Source of the DNA: Telmatactis stephensoni
Lineage: Eukaryota; Cnidaria; Anthozoa; Actiniaria; Isophelliidae
Length of the DNA stretch: 64,000 nt
Direction of reading: 5' to 3'
NCBI GenBank assembly: GCA_029948255.1
Contig: JALIZF010001706.1
Span: 310,001-374,000 of the forward strand
Below the pieces are notes generated by a model. It was given only the letters and a program-made list of their open reading frames with translations, ran no database searches and was not told the origin of the DNA. A program made the position numbers and the translations under genes. Positions 13,501 to 25,500 of the stretch are shown here, piece by piece; the stretch's first letter is position 1; each line of letters opens with the position of its first letter.

Positions 13501-16500
13501 TGTCCTCAATTGCAGGTACTACTGTCACAGCATCGATGCAACTTGTCAAATCTCGTAACTCCAAACGTTTTAGCTTATCAACGAACTCTCTAGCAACGAA
13601 CTCCTCTAACAAATGGGCACAAGTCTTTTGATTACAAATGCTTGAACTTTTGGTGGATCTTTCCAGACAAACTCTTTTCACTTTTCCTTCCAGTCTTTTC
13701 ACTGTAGCTACAATTTATCGAAAGCCCTGTGCAAATGCTTCTAACAAAATCCAGCATCTTTATCCAACAACTCCCAACTTTGTCGGCTCCAGCACGTTGG
13801 ATGCGTTTGCAAACTCCGTTGGGTGTTAGTAGCAGTTGTTGGAGGTTGTTAGTTGAAGTTTATCCTATTACACGTTTGATCTGACTTCATTATAATTACA
13901 CATGATTTCTTTGTCAAAGATGCAACCATCTAACAACCTTTGTTGGCAAATCGTTTTGGACTCCAAACCCTTTGAGTGTCAAAGACTTGAGAAACATATC
14001 AAGGTATTGTATGTAGTGAATTGAACTTTTATATCAGTTATGTACGTGGCCACTTTTTCCTCAAATACTGGGGGGGTAAGCTATATATCAATAAATATGT
14101 AAACAAATCAGATCTACAAACTTTGATAGGAAGCGAAGAGCGCGATATTGTGAAATTTCGTTTTGCTTATTATTATGTTATCTTTTAGTTTAAAAACCAA
14201 TTTCATGGCCCTGGCTTTGGTTGTCTGTCTGTTAGCAGTATACATTGTCTTGTTTGTCTACTGTTACAAGCTTGACAAACGTGATGAACAAAAAGGTGGA
14301 TTAGTGTACTTGGCTAGTGTACCCTGTAGAACATCTTACAGGTATGGCATAATTGGCAGCACATTCTGTAAAGATGGGATGCGGTACGTTAAAGCGTCCG
14401 TAGTACCGTAACGTTTAGTCGCGGTAAGAGTAGCTGTGGTATGGGAACTTAGGAAGCCTATGGTATATGTTTATGGTACTGAAAATACACCCAATCAAGA
14501 ATCGAAGATACAGTTACACCCATTTAGAAATCGAAGTTGCAAAAGAGCGGTTTTCACATGAGTGGGAAACGGCATTGTCCGTACCGTTACCGTTTCAGTA
14601 CCGTAATTTCTATAAAAACATTCGAAAATTCGGCCATAAGCGTCCCGTAACTGCAGTGACTACACTGTTTCCCAGTCATATGAAAATCGCTCTATAGTAG
14701 ATCTTACCGTACCGTTTCACACTCATAAAAAAATTTACTCATCTTCTGTTCCATAAACGGGACAAGCGCTTACTTATGCCGTAGGTACGTCTCACAATCG
14801 GCTCTACCACACACTAGTTACTGCAGCATACGTTTTTGTATGACTGGAAATCGGTGCGGTCAAGGAACGGGTCCACTTATTACTCATGTGCAAACGGCTC
14901 TGCATTTATTGCATTAGTTGTGAAACGTTACAACAAGTGACCCTTGCAAACACTAAAGCATGATGCAGACGTCTGGCAGAGGTACTGGACGAACAGGGTT
15001 CCCAGCGACCTTGAAAAGTCAGTGGAATTCCTAAATTTTCTCAAGGTCAGAGAATTGTCAGGAAATTTTAAATTTGGTCAGGGAAATTGTCAAAATGTTA
15101 CAAAAGTCAGTGAAAAGTCAGGGAATTTTGTGTTGGAAAGGTCAAACAGCCCTTTTAGCAGCTTGGCTGTGGAATCCCACAAACCTTAATCGCTTAATTC
15201 TGCAGATTGATATTGGTGGAATAGAAAGTGTTCTAAACTTGTGTTCACTATAAAGTCAGTGAAAAATGGGATTTGGTCAGTGAAAAGTCAGGGAATTTTG
15301 TTTTACCAGGAGAGTGGGAATCCTGACGAACTTAACTCATATTTCCTTCTCTATTGACATTCCAATCATCGATATTTCAGGTATAAAATCACCGTGGAGA
15401 CTGGACATTGGTTTGGGTGTGGCACTACCGCTTCTGTTGTTGTTCGTCTATACGGCGAGACCAACACCTCTGATCCAATAGAACTCATTGCTAATGACAA
15501 AGCGCTTTTTCAGAGGGCATCTAAAGATGTCTTTTTATTTGAGTAAGTTTCAATACTGTACGTAACCATAATTGTTTTAAGAGATTGTTTTCAGTATCGA
15601 GTAATAATGGCTAAACGTGCCAAAAACTAGCCCCTCAAGTAAGTTTTAATTCAAATTTTCGTTTTGGATTAACGCTCAATTTCTATTTTCATTAGTTAGG
15701 AATTGATCTACTAAGACACAATGCCTGTTTAAAACAGTTGTTTACAAAATTGTACAAAATGGTTATATAGAGTGCTTACAATATATCCGTGAAAAACTTT
15801 GTAAGAAATTGCACTAATTTGCACTAATTTCTTGCATTTTTTCCTGATGTTAGCTAACTTCCACTACAGCCAATCCCTAGATGAAAACCTACATTTTCTC
15901 ACTTTCTCTACCTTCATCGTAAAAGGTAGTTATTTTATTGCCTTTGTGTTAATGCCTAATTGTCTCTGTGATTTACCTTCATAGTTCTCCTACTGACCTC
16001 AGTCCACTATGGAAAATCCATGTTTGGCATTACAATCAAGGAGACAGTCCTAGTTGGTATCTAAACAGAATTGTTGTAAAGGACATGACATCAAATGAAA
16101 AATGGTTGGTAGTCCCGACCGTGTGTTGTAGTTACCATAAATGCGTTTATTATACAACTCTACAAAGAATGCGTACAATATGCACAAGAATGTGAAAAAT
16201 GATAGACCATATTGAGTCCATAATGCATAATTGGCTTTCTGTTGCCATGTCACGCACTTATCAGAGTTGAAATTTTTGAATTGTTAAGTTGAATTTTGCC
16301 ATTGCGACAAAATAGTTTAGGTCTTCGCAAAGTGGTATAATAAATGATTTATTAGTCGACTAACCAGCTAATACTGCTGTGAATTTTTACTCGTCACTTG
16401 TATTTTATTCTTTCTTAGTCCCATATTATCTTTCGTATTTCTCTTTTCCTCCCAGTTTCTCTCTTTCCTTTATTCGCATCCCTCATCCCGACGGCTTCTG

Positions 16501-19500
16501 TCCTGTGCACTATTTATGTCGATGCCGTCATATTGCTGATTGACGTTTTATTGGCATCAGATATTGTAAGCGTTGCCTGTTTTACCCTGATAGGTATTTT
16601 GATAATTATCGATGGCTTGCAGTAGATGAAGAAGACGGAAAGGTAACTACTATTTATCATTCTCTTCCCTAAAGCCACACAAGTTGACAGAATGTATACC
16701 CTTTTTATAGGTCGATGTTGAGCTTATCCCTAGGGAAAAGAACGACAACGTCTTCTTGGTAAGAGAGTTATTAGAATGAGAAATAATTAGTTAGACAACG
16801 ATGTAAATCACTTCCTTTTAAAAAATGTATTTCAGAGGCTTTATCACAACACTGTTAGATATTTCATGGACTACCACTTATGGATGTCAGTCATTGGAAG
16901 ACCTTCCTATAGTCGCTTTAATCGTAAACAGGTTAGTCATAGTACGCATGATGGATGAAGTGTACCATGTGTCGTTTATAGTGTAAGATACTCCACATTC
17001 ATAGATCCACAAGGGCGGATCTAGGATTCTAGGGCGGATCTAGGATTCTAGGGCGGATCTAGCTAGGATTATGTATGCGCATCCCAAACAGGGGGTTGTA
17101 TGATGGTAGTGAAAGCAAAAATAGAGCCTAATTCTAGTTGACCATCATTTTTTCATTTTCATAGTGGGGGTTGCAACCCCCTAAACCCTCCCCTTGGATC
17201 CGCTCTCGATCCACTATCCATTGTGTTCCATCTTAGTTACTGTTGCTACGTCCGACAAGCCAAATACGTTTTTCTCAGTATACAGCACGAATATACATAC
17301 ATTGTTGAAAACTTTATCTGCCGTCTTGGAATTTATGTATTCTAAGAGTACGTTAGGAAAAATCAGTAAATGCGGTTTTCTGAGATGTACAATGTTTGTC
17401 GGACAGTCTATTCCGTGGGAATACTGCGCAATTTTTTCATGTTCACTCAAGCAAATTGTGGATCTATGAATTGTTACACGCAATATTGCAAGCGCAGAAT
17501 CTGATTTCAACTTTGAAACTATTCATGTAACATTAAGCCTGTAAGTGCTGTGATTGTTACTATCTTGGCGTGTGATTGATATAGCATGCATCAGGGGAAA
17601 ATATCAACAAAGAACCACTACTGTGACTTCGCAAGCACTTGGAATACCGTACTGATGTGAACAATTTTTGCCATTCATTGAGTGCAGTTATCTTCTATCA
17701 ACACTTTTGTTTTCATTTTCTTGTTTCAACTTTATTTCTTACTTAATTTAGCGTCTAACATGCTGCGTGTCGTTAATACTAAGTTTCCTGTGTGTGAATG
17801 CTGCGTGGTTCCATACGATTTCTTCCGAAACTAAGGTTTGTAAACTTGAAATGACTTACGTGTTCGTGATGATTTTCTAGAAAATACTGCCCCATGAAGC
17901 ACAAGGGTCGGGCCTATCGTTCTCCTCGCCACTCCTTCCACCCCGTGTGTCCACTAAGGATAAGAAAGCAAGGTATATTTATAGTCATAAAGACATAGAT
18001 CTCTATATTTCAGCCTCTTCAAGTTCTTGGTTTGTTAGACATTACTTGGGAAACTGTTGTCTGTGGTGTGGTTTGTAGTCTTATTGTTGTTCCTGTAAAT
18101 CTTTTATGGATCATGATATTTAGATACGTTAAGGTAAGTGTATAGTTAATAAGTAGTCTTTTATGTTGTTTTACGATTTTTTAACTGATAAATTCCTTGT
18201 ATTAATAGCCGTATAAACGCACTACTAAAGTGCATCCTTTTCCTCATGATGAACCTATGACTGAAACTTCTTGTCTAGCAGGTAAGGTCCACTTTCCTTT
18301 CATTTCCTTTCCTTTCATTTCCTTTCCCTTCCCTTCCCTTCCCTTCCCTTCCCTTCCCTTCCCTTCCCTTCCCTTCCCTTCCCTTCCCTTCCCTTCCCTT
18401 CCCTTCCCTTCCCTTCCCTTCCCTTCCCTTCCCTTCCCTTCCCTTCCCTTCCCTTCCCTTCCCTTCCCTTCCCTTCCCTTCTTTTCCTTTCCCTTCCCTT
18501 CCTTTCCTTTCCATATGGTAAAGTCCAATCGTTTTCTCCTTTTTGCTTACTTCAGTACACATTTCCTACGAGTTTTCTTTCTTTCTACTTAAAGTTATCT
18601 TTTTACCGTTACTATTTCAAGATTATTCCGAAGATACTGTCTCAATTCTCGACCAGACTATTGAAACTCTTTTGTACCTGAAGACGCTTGGTAACAAAGT
18701 GAAGTGGGATCCATCGCACTGGGTGAGTATTAAGATTCTAAAGATTTTAGCCCAATTACTGGAAATAAATGTCATGAATGGTGCGTGACTTTGCAGGGTG
18801 CGTGACCTACAGGTTGCGTCACCTGCAGAGTGCGTTACTCTCCGCATCTCACAACAAACTGCAGTTGACACAAGATATAGTCGAGTTGGTTACCATTGTA
18901 CATAGTGAATTGTACTCCTGAACTGAACAAGGCTGCTTCCACATTTTATCCATATTACATTCCTGTGATAGCATTGACTAGTAAAACTTGTAAATCGAAT
19001 CTTTTACAGAACGACAAAACCTCGCTGGATTCAGTTTTTGAACATTTTGATGATGAATATTTTGGCTACTCTAACGGTAAACTATTTTACTGCTCTATTC
19101 ATTTGTACTTATGAGTCAGTCAGTCAGTTAGTTATTAGTACTGACTTTATTGATTTTCCTCTTGTTAACAGGGTCTCTTGGAATTAGTTCAGCGAGTCAA
19201 ACAAAAATCCCACCCAGCCCAGTTGAAGGTGTTAATTTCCCTGAAACATCCTACTCTTCACGGGGCACAAATTCGCAACAAGCAAATGTTTTGACTAAAG
19301 TGGTTCGTTTTGTACCTAAAAAGAACTTTTCGCTACCATCTTACTGCGTCTGCATTGCCTGGTTTGGGTGTTTCTTGACTATTACATCGTCAGCGGTTGT
19401 CACTGTGTTGTATGGATTTAGGTAAGGTAATTACGTGCTCTCTGATTGGTTGAGAACCGAACGTGATAAAACTACAGACGCACCGATGACGTCACAGAAT

Positions 19501-22500
19501 ATTACGCGCGTCGTGATTGGTTGAAATGTTCTGATATTATATACCTCATTCCATTTTCCGTGCGTGTACTCTAATGGACCTTTTTACCGATACAGCCGCC
19601 ATCTTGAATATATCAATTTTTAGTAAACAAAAAATATGGGATGCCAAGGGGGCAAACCCTGCTGTTTTGAAATTGCAGAGAAAAATGTGTTTTTCGTGAT
19701 GAAATATTTTTCACCTCCAAAATATAGTAAGTACAAATTTTCTTTATATGGATGTATAAAGTTTGCGCGAAAACAACACATTTTATGAGGTATTTCTAGG
19801 TGTGACTCTCGTATATAAAATCGGTTTGTCCCCTGGGCATCGCATAATTTTTGCTTGAAATTGTTATATTCAGGATGGCGGCCATATCGGTAAAAAGGTC
19901 TAATGTTTCTATTGTTGTACAGAAGACGGTAACTTTGGTGTTCTAACCATATTTTGACGTCATCTGTGCATTTATTAGAGTACAGACGCACGAAACAATG
20001 AAATCATTGTTTGGTTTAATTAACGACATTTATTGCTTTATTTGCAGTTTTGGTCGTAACAAGTCTATTATTTGGCTTCAATCACTGTCTATCTCTGTGT
20101 TCGAATCAATTCTTATCTCTCAGCCCATAATGGTAAACAACATAAACTTTACAGAACTTAACACGGTTTTCATTCCAATGCTATTTTTTACCTGAAACTG
20201 GCTACAAAAGCGCAATCAACTCATACACAAAACTAGTAATTGGTTACCCTTTCAATAGAATGCGAATGGAAAAACAAAAAGCTAATATATTTTATATTTT
20301 TGGTAATGGTGGCTTTGGTAGTGAAGCTTTTCGTATTTTGGTCATTGGTGGCTTTTTGAAGCTTTTATGATTTATTTTTTTAAATACAAATCATAATCGA
20401 TAGTTACTTTTCCTGTATCATTGTATTCACATCATTTTCTTGTAATGACCCAGGTACTTGTTATCCCAATCTACACTTTATGTACATACGTCATAAGTAT
20501 GTCAAGTGCTAAAGTAGGACCAATCCCTGAAGAAGATCAAGTTGAAGGACCTCAAGTCAGCAAACGCTCGCTAAGGAGCGACGACATGCACATCAGTCCT
20601 GAAAGCGGTATGCATTCTTCATCAGCGAATTTTGTATATTCGTGGTCATCGTCTTATGTCTTTTTGTGACTATAAACAGATTACAGTGGGACCCCGTTAA
20701 TACGACCACCAACGGGCTAAAGATCATTTGTCGCATAACGGGGTGACTGTATTATATACTATAAATTTAGTTCAATCTCTAGTGCCGGGCAAAATGAGAT
20801 GGCCGTACATCCGGGTAATTTGCAGTGTAAACCTAGGCAGGTTTCCACTTCAATCAATTTTCTTTCTTCGTCAGGCACTCGACGCACGAAGACATCAGCG
20901 GTATCTGAAATTTCTTAAACCATTGAATAAAAGTGCGTTATCCGATGTTGCAGAGAAACGACACGTTAGAAGAGTTGTGGTCGACTACGTCAGGTGAATC
21001 ATTAAGTTCGTAATTTAAATCTTAGATGAGATCGGGGGGGGTTTTGTTTCGGTATTGGTTACTCTTCCTTGTTATTCGTAGCTTTTCGTAGGGGCGGAGG
21101 CTGGCTAGGATGGGGCAGTACCCATCCAGATGTTTAATCTGCTCTTACTGTATTTTTTTTATTATTATTATTATTTCAGAGAATTAATAACAACATTGGT
21201 GTTGTTAGTTTTGGTATGTGTCTTAGTCAGCAGTATGTACTGTACTTGTGCCTTCAGCATTCAAAATACCATTCATAATACGATATTAAGGTGAGTAATA
21301 TGTACTTATTGACTGGGTGGGGCGGCTGGACGAGAAATTATGTGGCTCGAGGTGATGGTCGTACGGACCGATTGCAGCAAGTTCCGTACAGAATGAACGA
21401 GAGCCAAATATTTTCCTGTCTGGCCTGACCTAACTCAGTCAGTAAGCATTTTACCACATGGCTCTTTTTGATCATTTTATTTATATTTTTGGACGCACGC
21501 GCGCGGGTCGGGTCAGGATACGTGTTTTTCCGGACCACCTTATGTGCCCAGTTACGTGACTATTTCCAAAGGTTTTCTTAAGAGGCGCGCGTGAGGCCAA
21601 ATATGAGTCATATCATAATCACGCTTAAATTTTAGAATTTATTTCAGACTGCTAATGGCGACTTTGCTTCTGTTTTACTTTAGACACCCCGTGGACGGTG
21701 AAAGAGTTGAAAGAGTTGATCTCTGGTGGAAAGATAACAAAAACCGAATTGTTGAGCTTTTGTACTGGAAGCCAAATGAGTGGGCTTTGCGGGAAAATCG
21801 AACTGCTGAAGTACGTTCAACTATTTCAACAAGTCCTTTCTTTTTATAATTTTTAGTAGTACACGTGATAACTTTTATTTCCATCAACTGTAGATATTCT
21901 TTAAAGACACTTCTAGTGTCCTTATTGGAAGGCCACGTATTCGACAGTACAAGACAACAAAACGCGAGGTACGTGATCATTCTTTGCCTTTATCAATTAT
22001 ATTTTTGACTGAGAGGATGACGCAGCTGTTGAACACTAGAAACGTCTGACCCTTCCAAGAGCTTCACGTCGAACTAAGGGTAGCGACTTTGAATATTACA
22101 ATGCGTACACAGCAGCCAGCAAAATTGACTCCCGAAAAAGCTAATCGAATGGGGTAGCTTTGTCTGATTGGACAGTTGACTTTGGTTGGAATTTGATCGT
22201 TTGCAGGTGTAACCTGATTGGTCAGTTTTGTTCAAGTGGTCCTTGTTGTGTGTTTGCACTGTACATGTGCAGGTCTAGAAATGGAAAAGGATGTAATCAG
22301 CCTTTATTTAATAAACTAAGTGAAAAATTTAGAAACAAAATGTCTTTTATTTTGAAGACAATTATGAGACTGTTTTCTCTTCGTCCGGACCAACACTCAG
22401 GGTCTTAAAATAATTGAGGAGAGGGTGCTGCCTTTGTTATTACATCTGCAAATGGTTAGACCTTCACGTCTTCTCGGATTAGGACGTTAAACCGTAGGCC

Positions 22501-25500
22501 CCGTCTCTCCACACTATCTAACCCAGCATTGGAGGACGTAAAAGAACCACTGAGGACGTAATAAAACCCTGGCAGTGACCACCCTCAGTGTCTACTTCAT
22601 ACTGATCACCTCTTTCATATCATTGTAAAGTGCCTTTGAATATGTATATAGATAAAAGTGCGCTATATAAATGCAAAAATTTCATTTTCATTTTCGTGAT
22701 CATTTCATTTCTCATTAGGTATGTAAGAACCTCTCCTCTAGAGGATGGAACTCAACTAATGGAACTCGACGTTGTTTCTCACGATGTAACATTGATGAGG
22801 GTCACTGGAGTACTTTTGAACTCAGCAGAACAAGGTAGTAGTTTGTTCCTGCCATAATTAAATCTTTTTGCAGAGCTTAGTAAGGGTCCAGTTTTCATAT
22901 ACCAACCCAGGTCTTATTAGTTGCAGGGGTGACTTAGGGGAGGGGTGCAAGGGGTGCGCACCACCTCCTGAGACGACGTTTTGCCCATTTCCACTCGATA
23001 CCTACCTTTCCAAAATATCCTCTGGATCCTTTGGACAGTTCCAATTTCTATAATGCTGCAACCCCTCCTTAAGGATAATACTGGATCGGCCCATGGATAC
23101 AACCCAAACAAATGACGTTATAAACAAATTTTTATATTTTTTTCAGATCCGATGCTGTGGATCAGTTAAAGTGGCTTACCAGTATTGGATGGATATCACT
23201 GTGCACCAAGCACATTACAATAGAATTTGTCCTCTTTTCAGGGTCAACCGATGCATACAGGTAATGAAAACTTAGGAATTGCAGGATCTCAACCATTCCC
23301 TTGAGAATCATAAAATAAAGTTCTAGCCATGTTGGATGAATAAACAACAGACACCAATGAGAAATCGTTTGTTGAAGTTCATCCAAGATGGCTGCCGTGA
23401 CGTCACATAGGTGTAGTTTACCTACAATTAATCCTTTCCATTGTTAGTCTCGTGTCTTGGGAAGTAAAAGGACCAACGTCTGGTCACCCAGACATCCGAA
23501 TACGAGTAAAGTCGATGAAAGATACGTTCAAGGATACTAACTACGAAATTTTTCTTAGGATCTGCAAGGTAAGGAACTGTATTTTGTTGGTACGTACAGG
23601 CTTCGTTTTAAAGAAGTTTCTTTACTAACTCCTACATTTATTTCTTGAAGGGGATTTTTGTCGTAACGTATGTTTTCTGCCTTTGCTACGAATTTCTTTG
23701 CTTGATAAGATCTAAGTCAAAGTATTTCAAGAATATCTGGAAGTATATCGAGGTAACGTTGACTCCCAAACAGGATGTGTTTGTGATAATGTCTCCATGC
23801 TCACTACTACTGTATCTGTTGTTTGTACAACACATTCAACCTGGATAAGAACTCTTGTTGCAAATGGGAATTGCACAACAATTCACGTGAAATCTAGTTC
23901 ATTAAAACCTTAAAATCTCCGATGCCACTTTTTCATTGTGCCTTGCTAAAAAGAAGAATATTTAAAGCCATTTCAAATGATGTCCCATCCTTGTTCTCCT
24001 ACCACTGGTACCAAATAATGACCTTTGGTACCCAGAATATTTCTCTTCAATACCCACATTCTCCACCTCAGCACTTCTCCACCATGAATTAAGATGGGGT
24101 TCGTTTACTTCCTCCAGTGTGTTTGATAAATTCCTATGCATTTCAGCTGTGTTGTCTACTGTGTTTTCCTCTGGTGCCCACATTAGTTCTCTCGAATACC
24201 CGCGTTCTCCACCTCTGAACATCTCCACCATTACCAATAAGACGCTTGTTTTAAAACATTCTCATTCCTATGCGTTTCAGCTGTGTTTGCTACTGTTATC
24301 GAGCATGTCATTGATAGTGTACGTGAGCTGGTCATTGTCACTGTATAGTCTAGTTCGGGAAATACTGACTAAAGTTGACGACAACGTTTTTGGTGCTGGA
24401 GACGTTGTGTATCAAAAACAGGTTGGTAATTCAAAATTCAAATATTTAGGGACACATTGCTTAATTTCTTGCTTAATTTCACATTGTGCATGGGCGACAG
24501 CGTGGTTATGTACTGTTTTTCCCCTCGTAGGAACTGCTGATATCTTTGTATGCCTTGATCATATTTGCTCTTCTTCTAAAACTGATCCATCTCATGAGAA
24601 TCTTTCAATTCGCACAACGGTTCAGCTGTCTTCTGTGGACGACATCTGGTCCTCTTCTAGCGTTTATGGTAGGAAAAAATCCTTTCGTTCAGTTATGTGA
24701 ATCTATTAGAGTAGTAGCGACTTTAAACCTGTATATTTTTCAATAACTGTTTTGGTCAAGAAAATTGATGAGATTATTAGATTATCACTTCAATTTTGTC
24801 ACTTTTCTGTTATTTCCAACAGGTAATTTTTGTACTCGTCATGACGATGTTTTCTCATGTTGGATATCTACTCTTTGGAAGCGTTCATTTCGACTTCAAA
24901 ACATTTTCCAGCACTTTTATTTACGCATGTGGACTTTTTAGAAGACAAGGAAATGGACAATTCGTGGACGACTTTCCTGGACATTATCGTACCGTTTCGT
25001 TCCTTTATGTTGCATCTTACATGGCAGTACTGGTTATCGTCTTGCGAGGACTGGTAAGAATAACACACTGTTGTCTTTCTTGGGATAAAGAACTAACGAG
25101 GTTTAATGCTAACATTCTCAGGTAACTCGCTTTTGGGATACCTGTTGAAATTTGGAGACAAGAGGGACTTGATCCTTGTCTTCTCCCCTGCTTTTACAAA
25201 GGAAGCCCAGACTCAAGGGGCTGCCTGAGGAGGTGGCGAGTTTTATGCTTCAGTAATAAGTGATCAAGATAAAGTGAGGGTGATCTTAGGGAGGATTTCC
25301 ATTGATTAGCACTCACTGTCAGCCATCCATCCAAAGGCTGAATTACAACTTATTTAGAGGTTTGAGGGTTAAAATTAGCTTCCGTCTTTGAGTGGATTTG
25401 ATTCTAAAGAGAACGATTGACATCCATTTCTTGCATGCAATGTGCAAAATACGTATCGAAGTCTGGGTGGTCGAGGCTTATCGGAATTGGCGGTTACAAC

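Larger units (their letters stand above)
16711..25053 (+). other. Polycystin membrane and channel region exons
   Basis: Exon 17752 begins RLTCCVSLIL, the typical start of the second membrane segment after the PLAT domain. Hydrophobic exons follow at 18014, 19172, 20048, 20454 and 21180. The extracellular loop between the channel helices (exons 21684-23568) has the family words LIGRPRIRQYK, a W..DK.VEL.Y segment and the ...TKHITIEFVLFS strand. The last helices and pore region are in exons 23651, 24281, 24531 and 24823 (SHVGYLLFGS, then the pore-like CGLFRRQGNG). The pore loop is basic and has no acidic selectivity residue, as often in polycystin-1 as opposed to polycystin-2. Confidence 0.85.

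Noticed and set aside
18230..18592. Phe/Pro/Ser-rich plus-strand frame and Gly/Lys/Glu-rich minus-strand frames
   Set aside because: They translate the (TTCCC)n tract; the only real coding here is the small polycystin exon 18209-18281.
22204..22320. Possible extra polycystin exon after 'tttgcag'
   Set aside because: Exons 21894-21968 and 22719-22834 already join in phase 0, and an exon here would begin GTG TAA in that phase.
25054..25122. In-frame extension of polycystin exon 41 to a possible donor at 25123
   Set aside because: It would leave phase 2, and the next exon then hits a stop; ending at 25053 (phase 0) joins cleanly to 25721.
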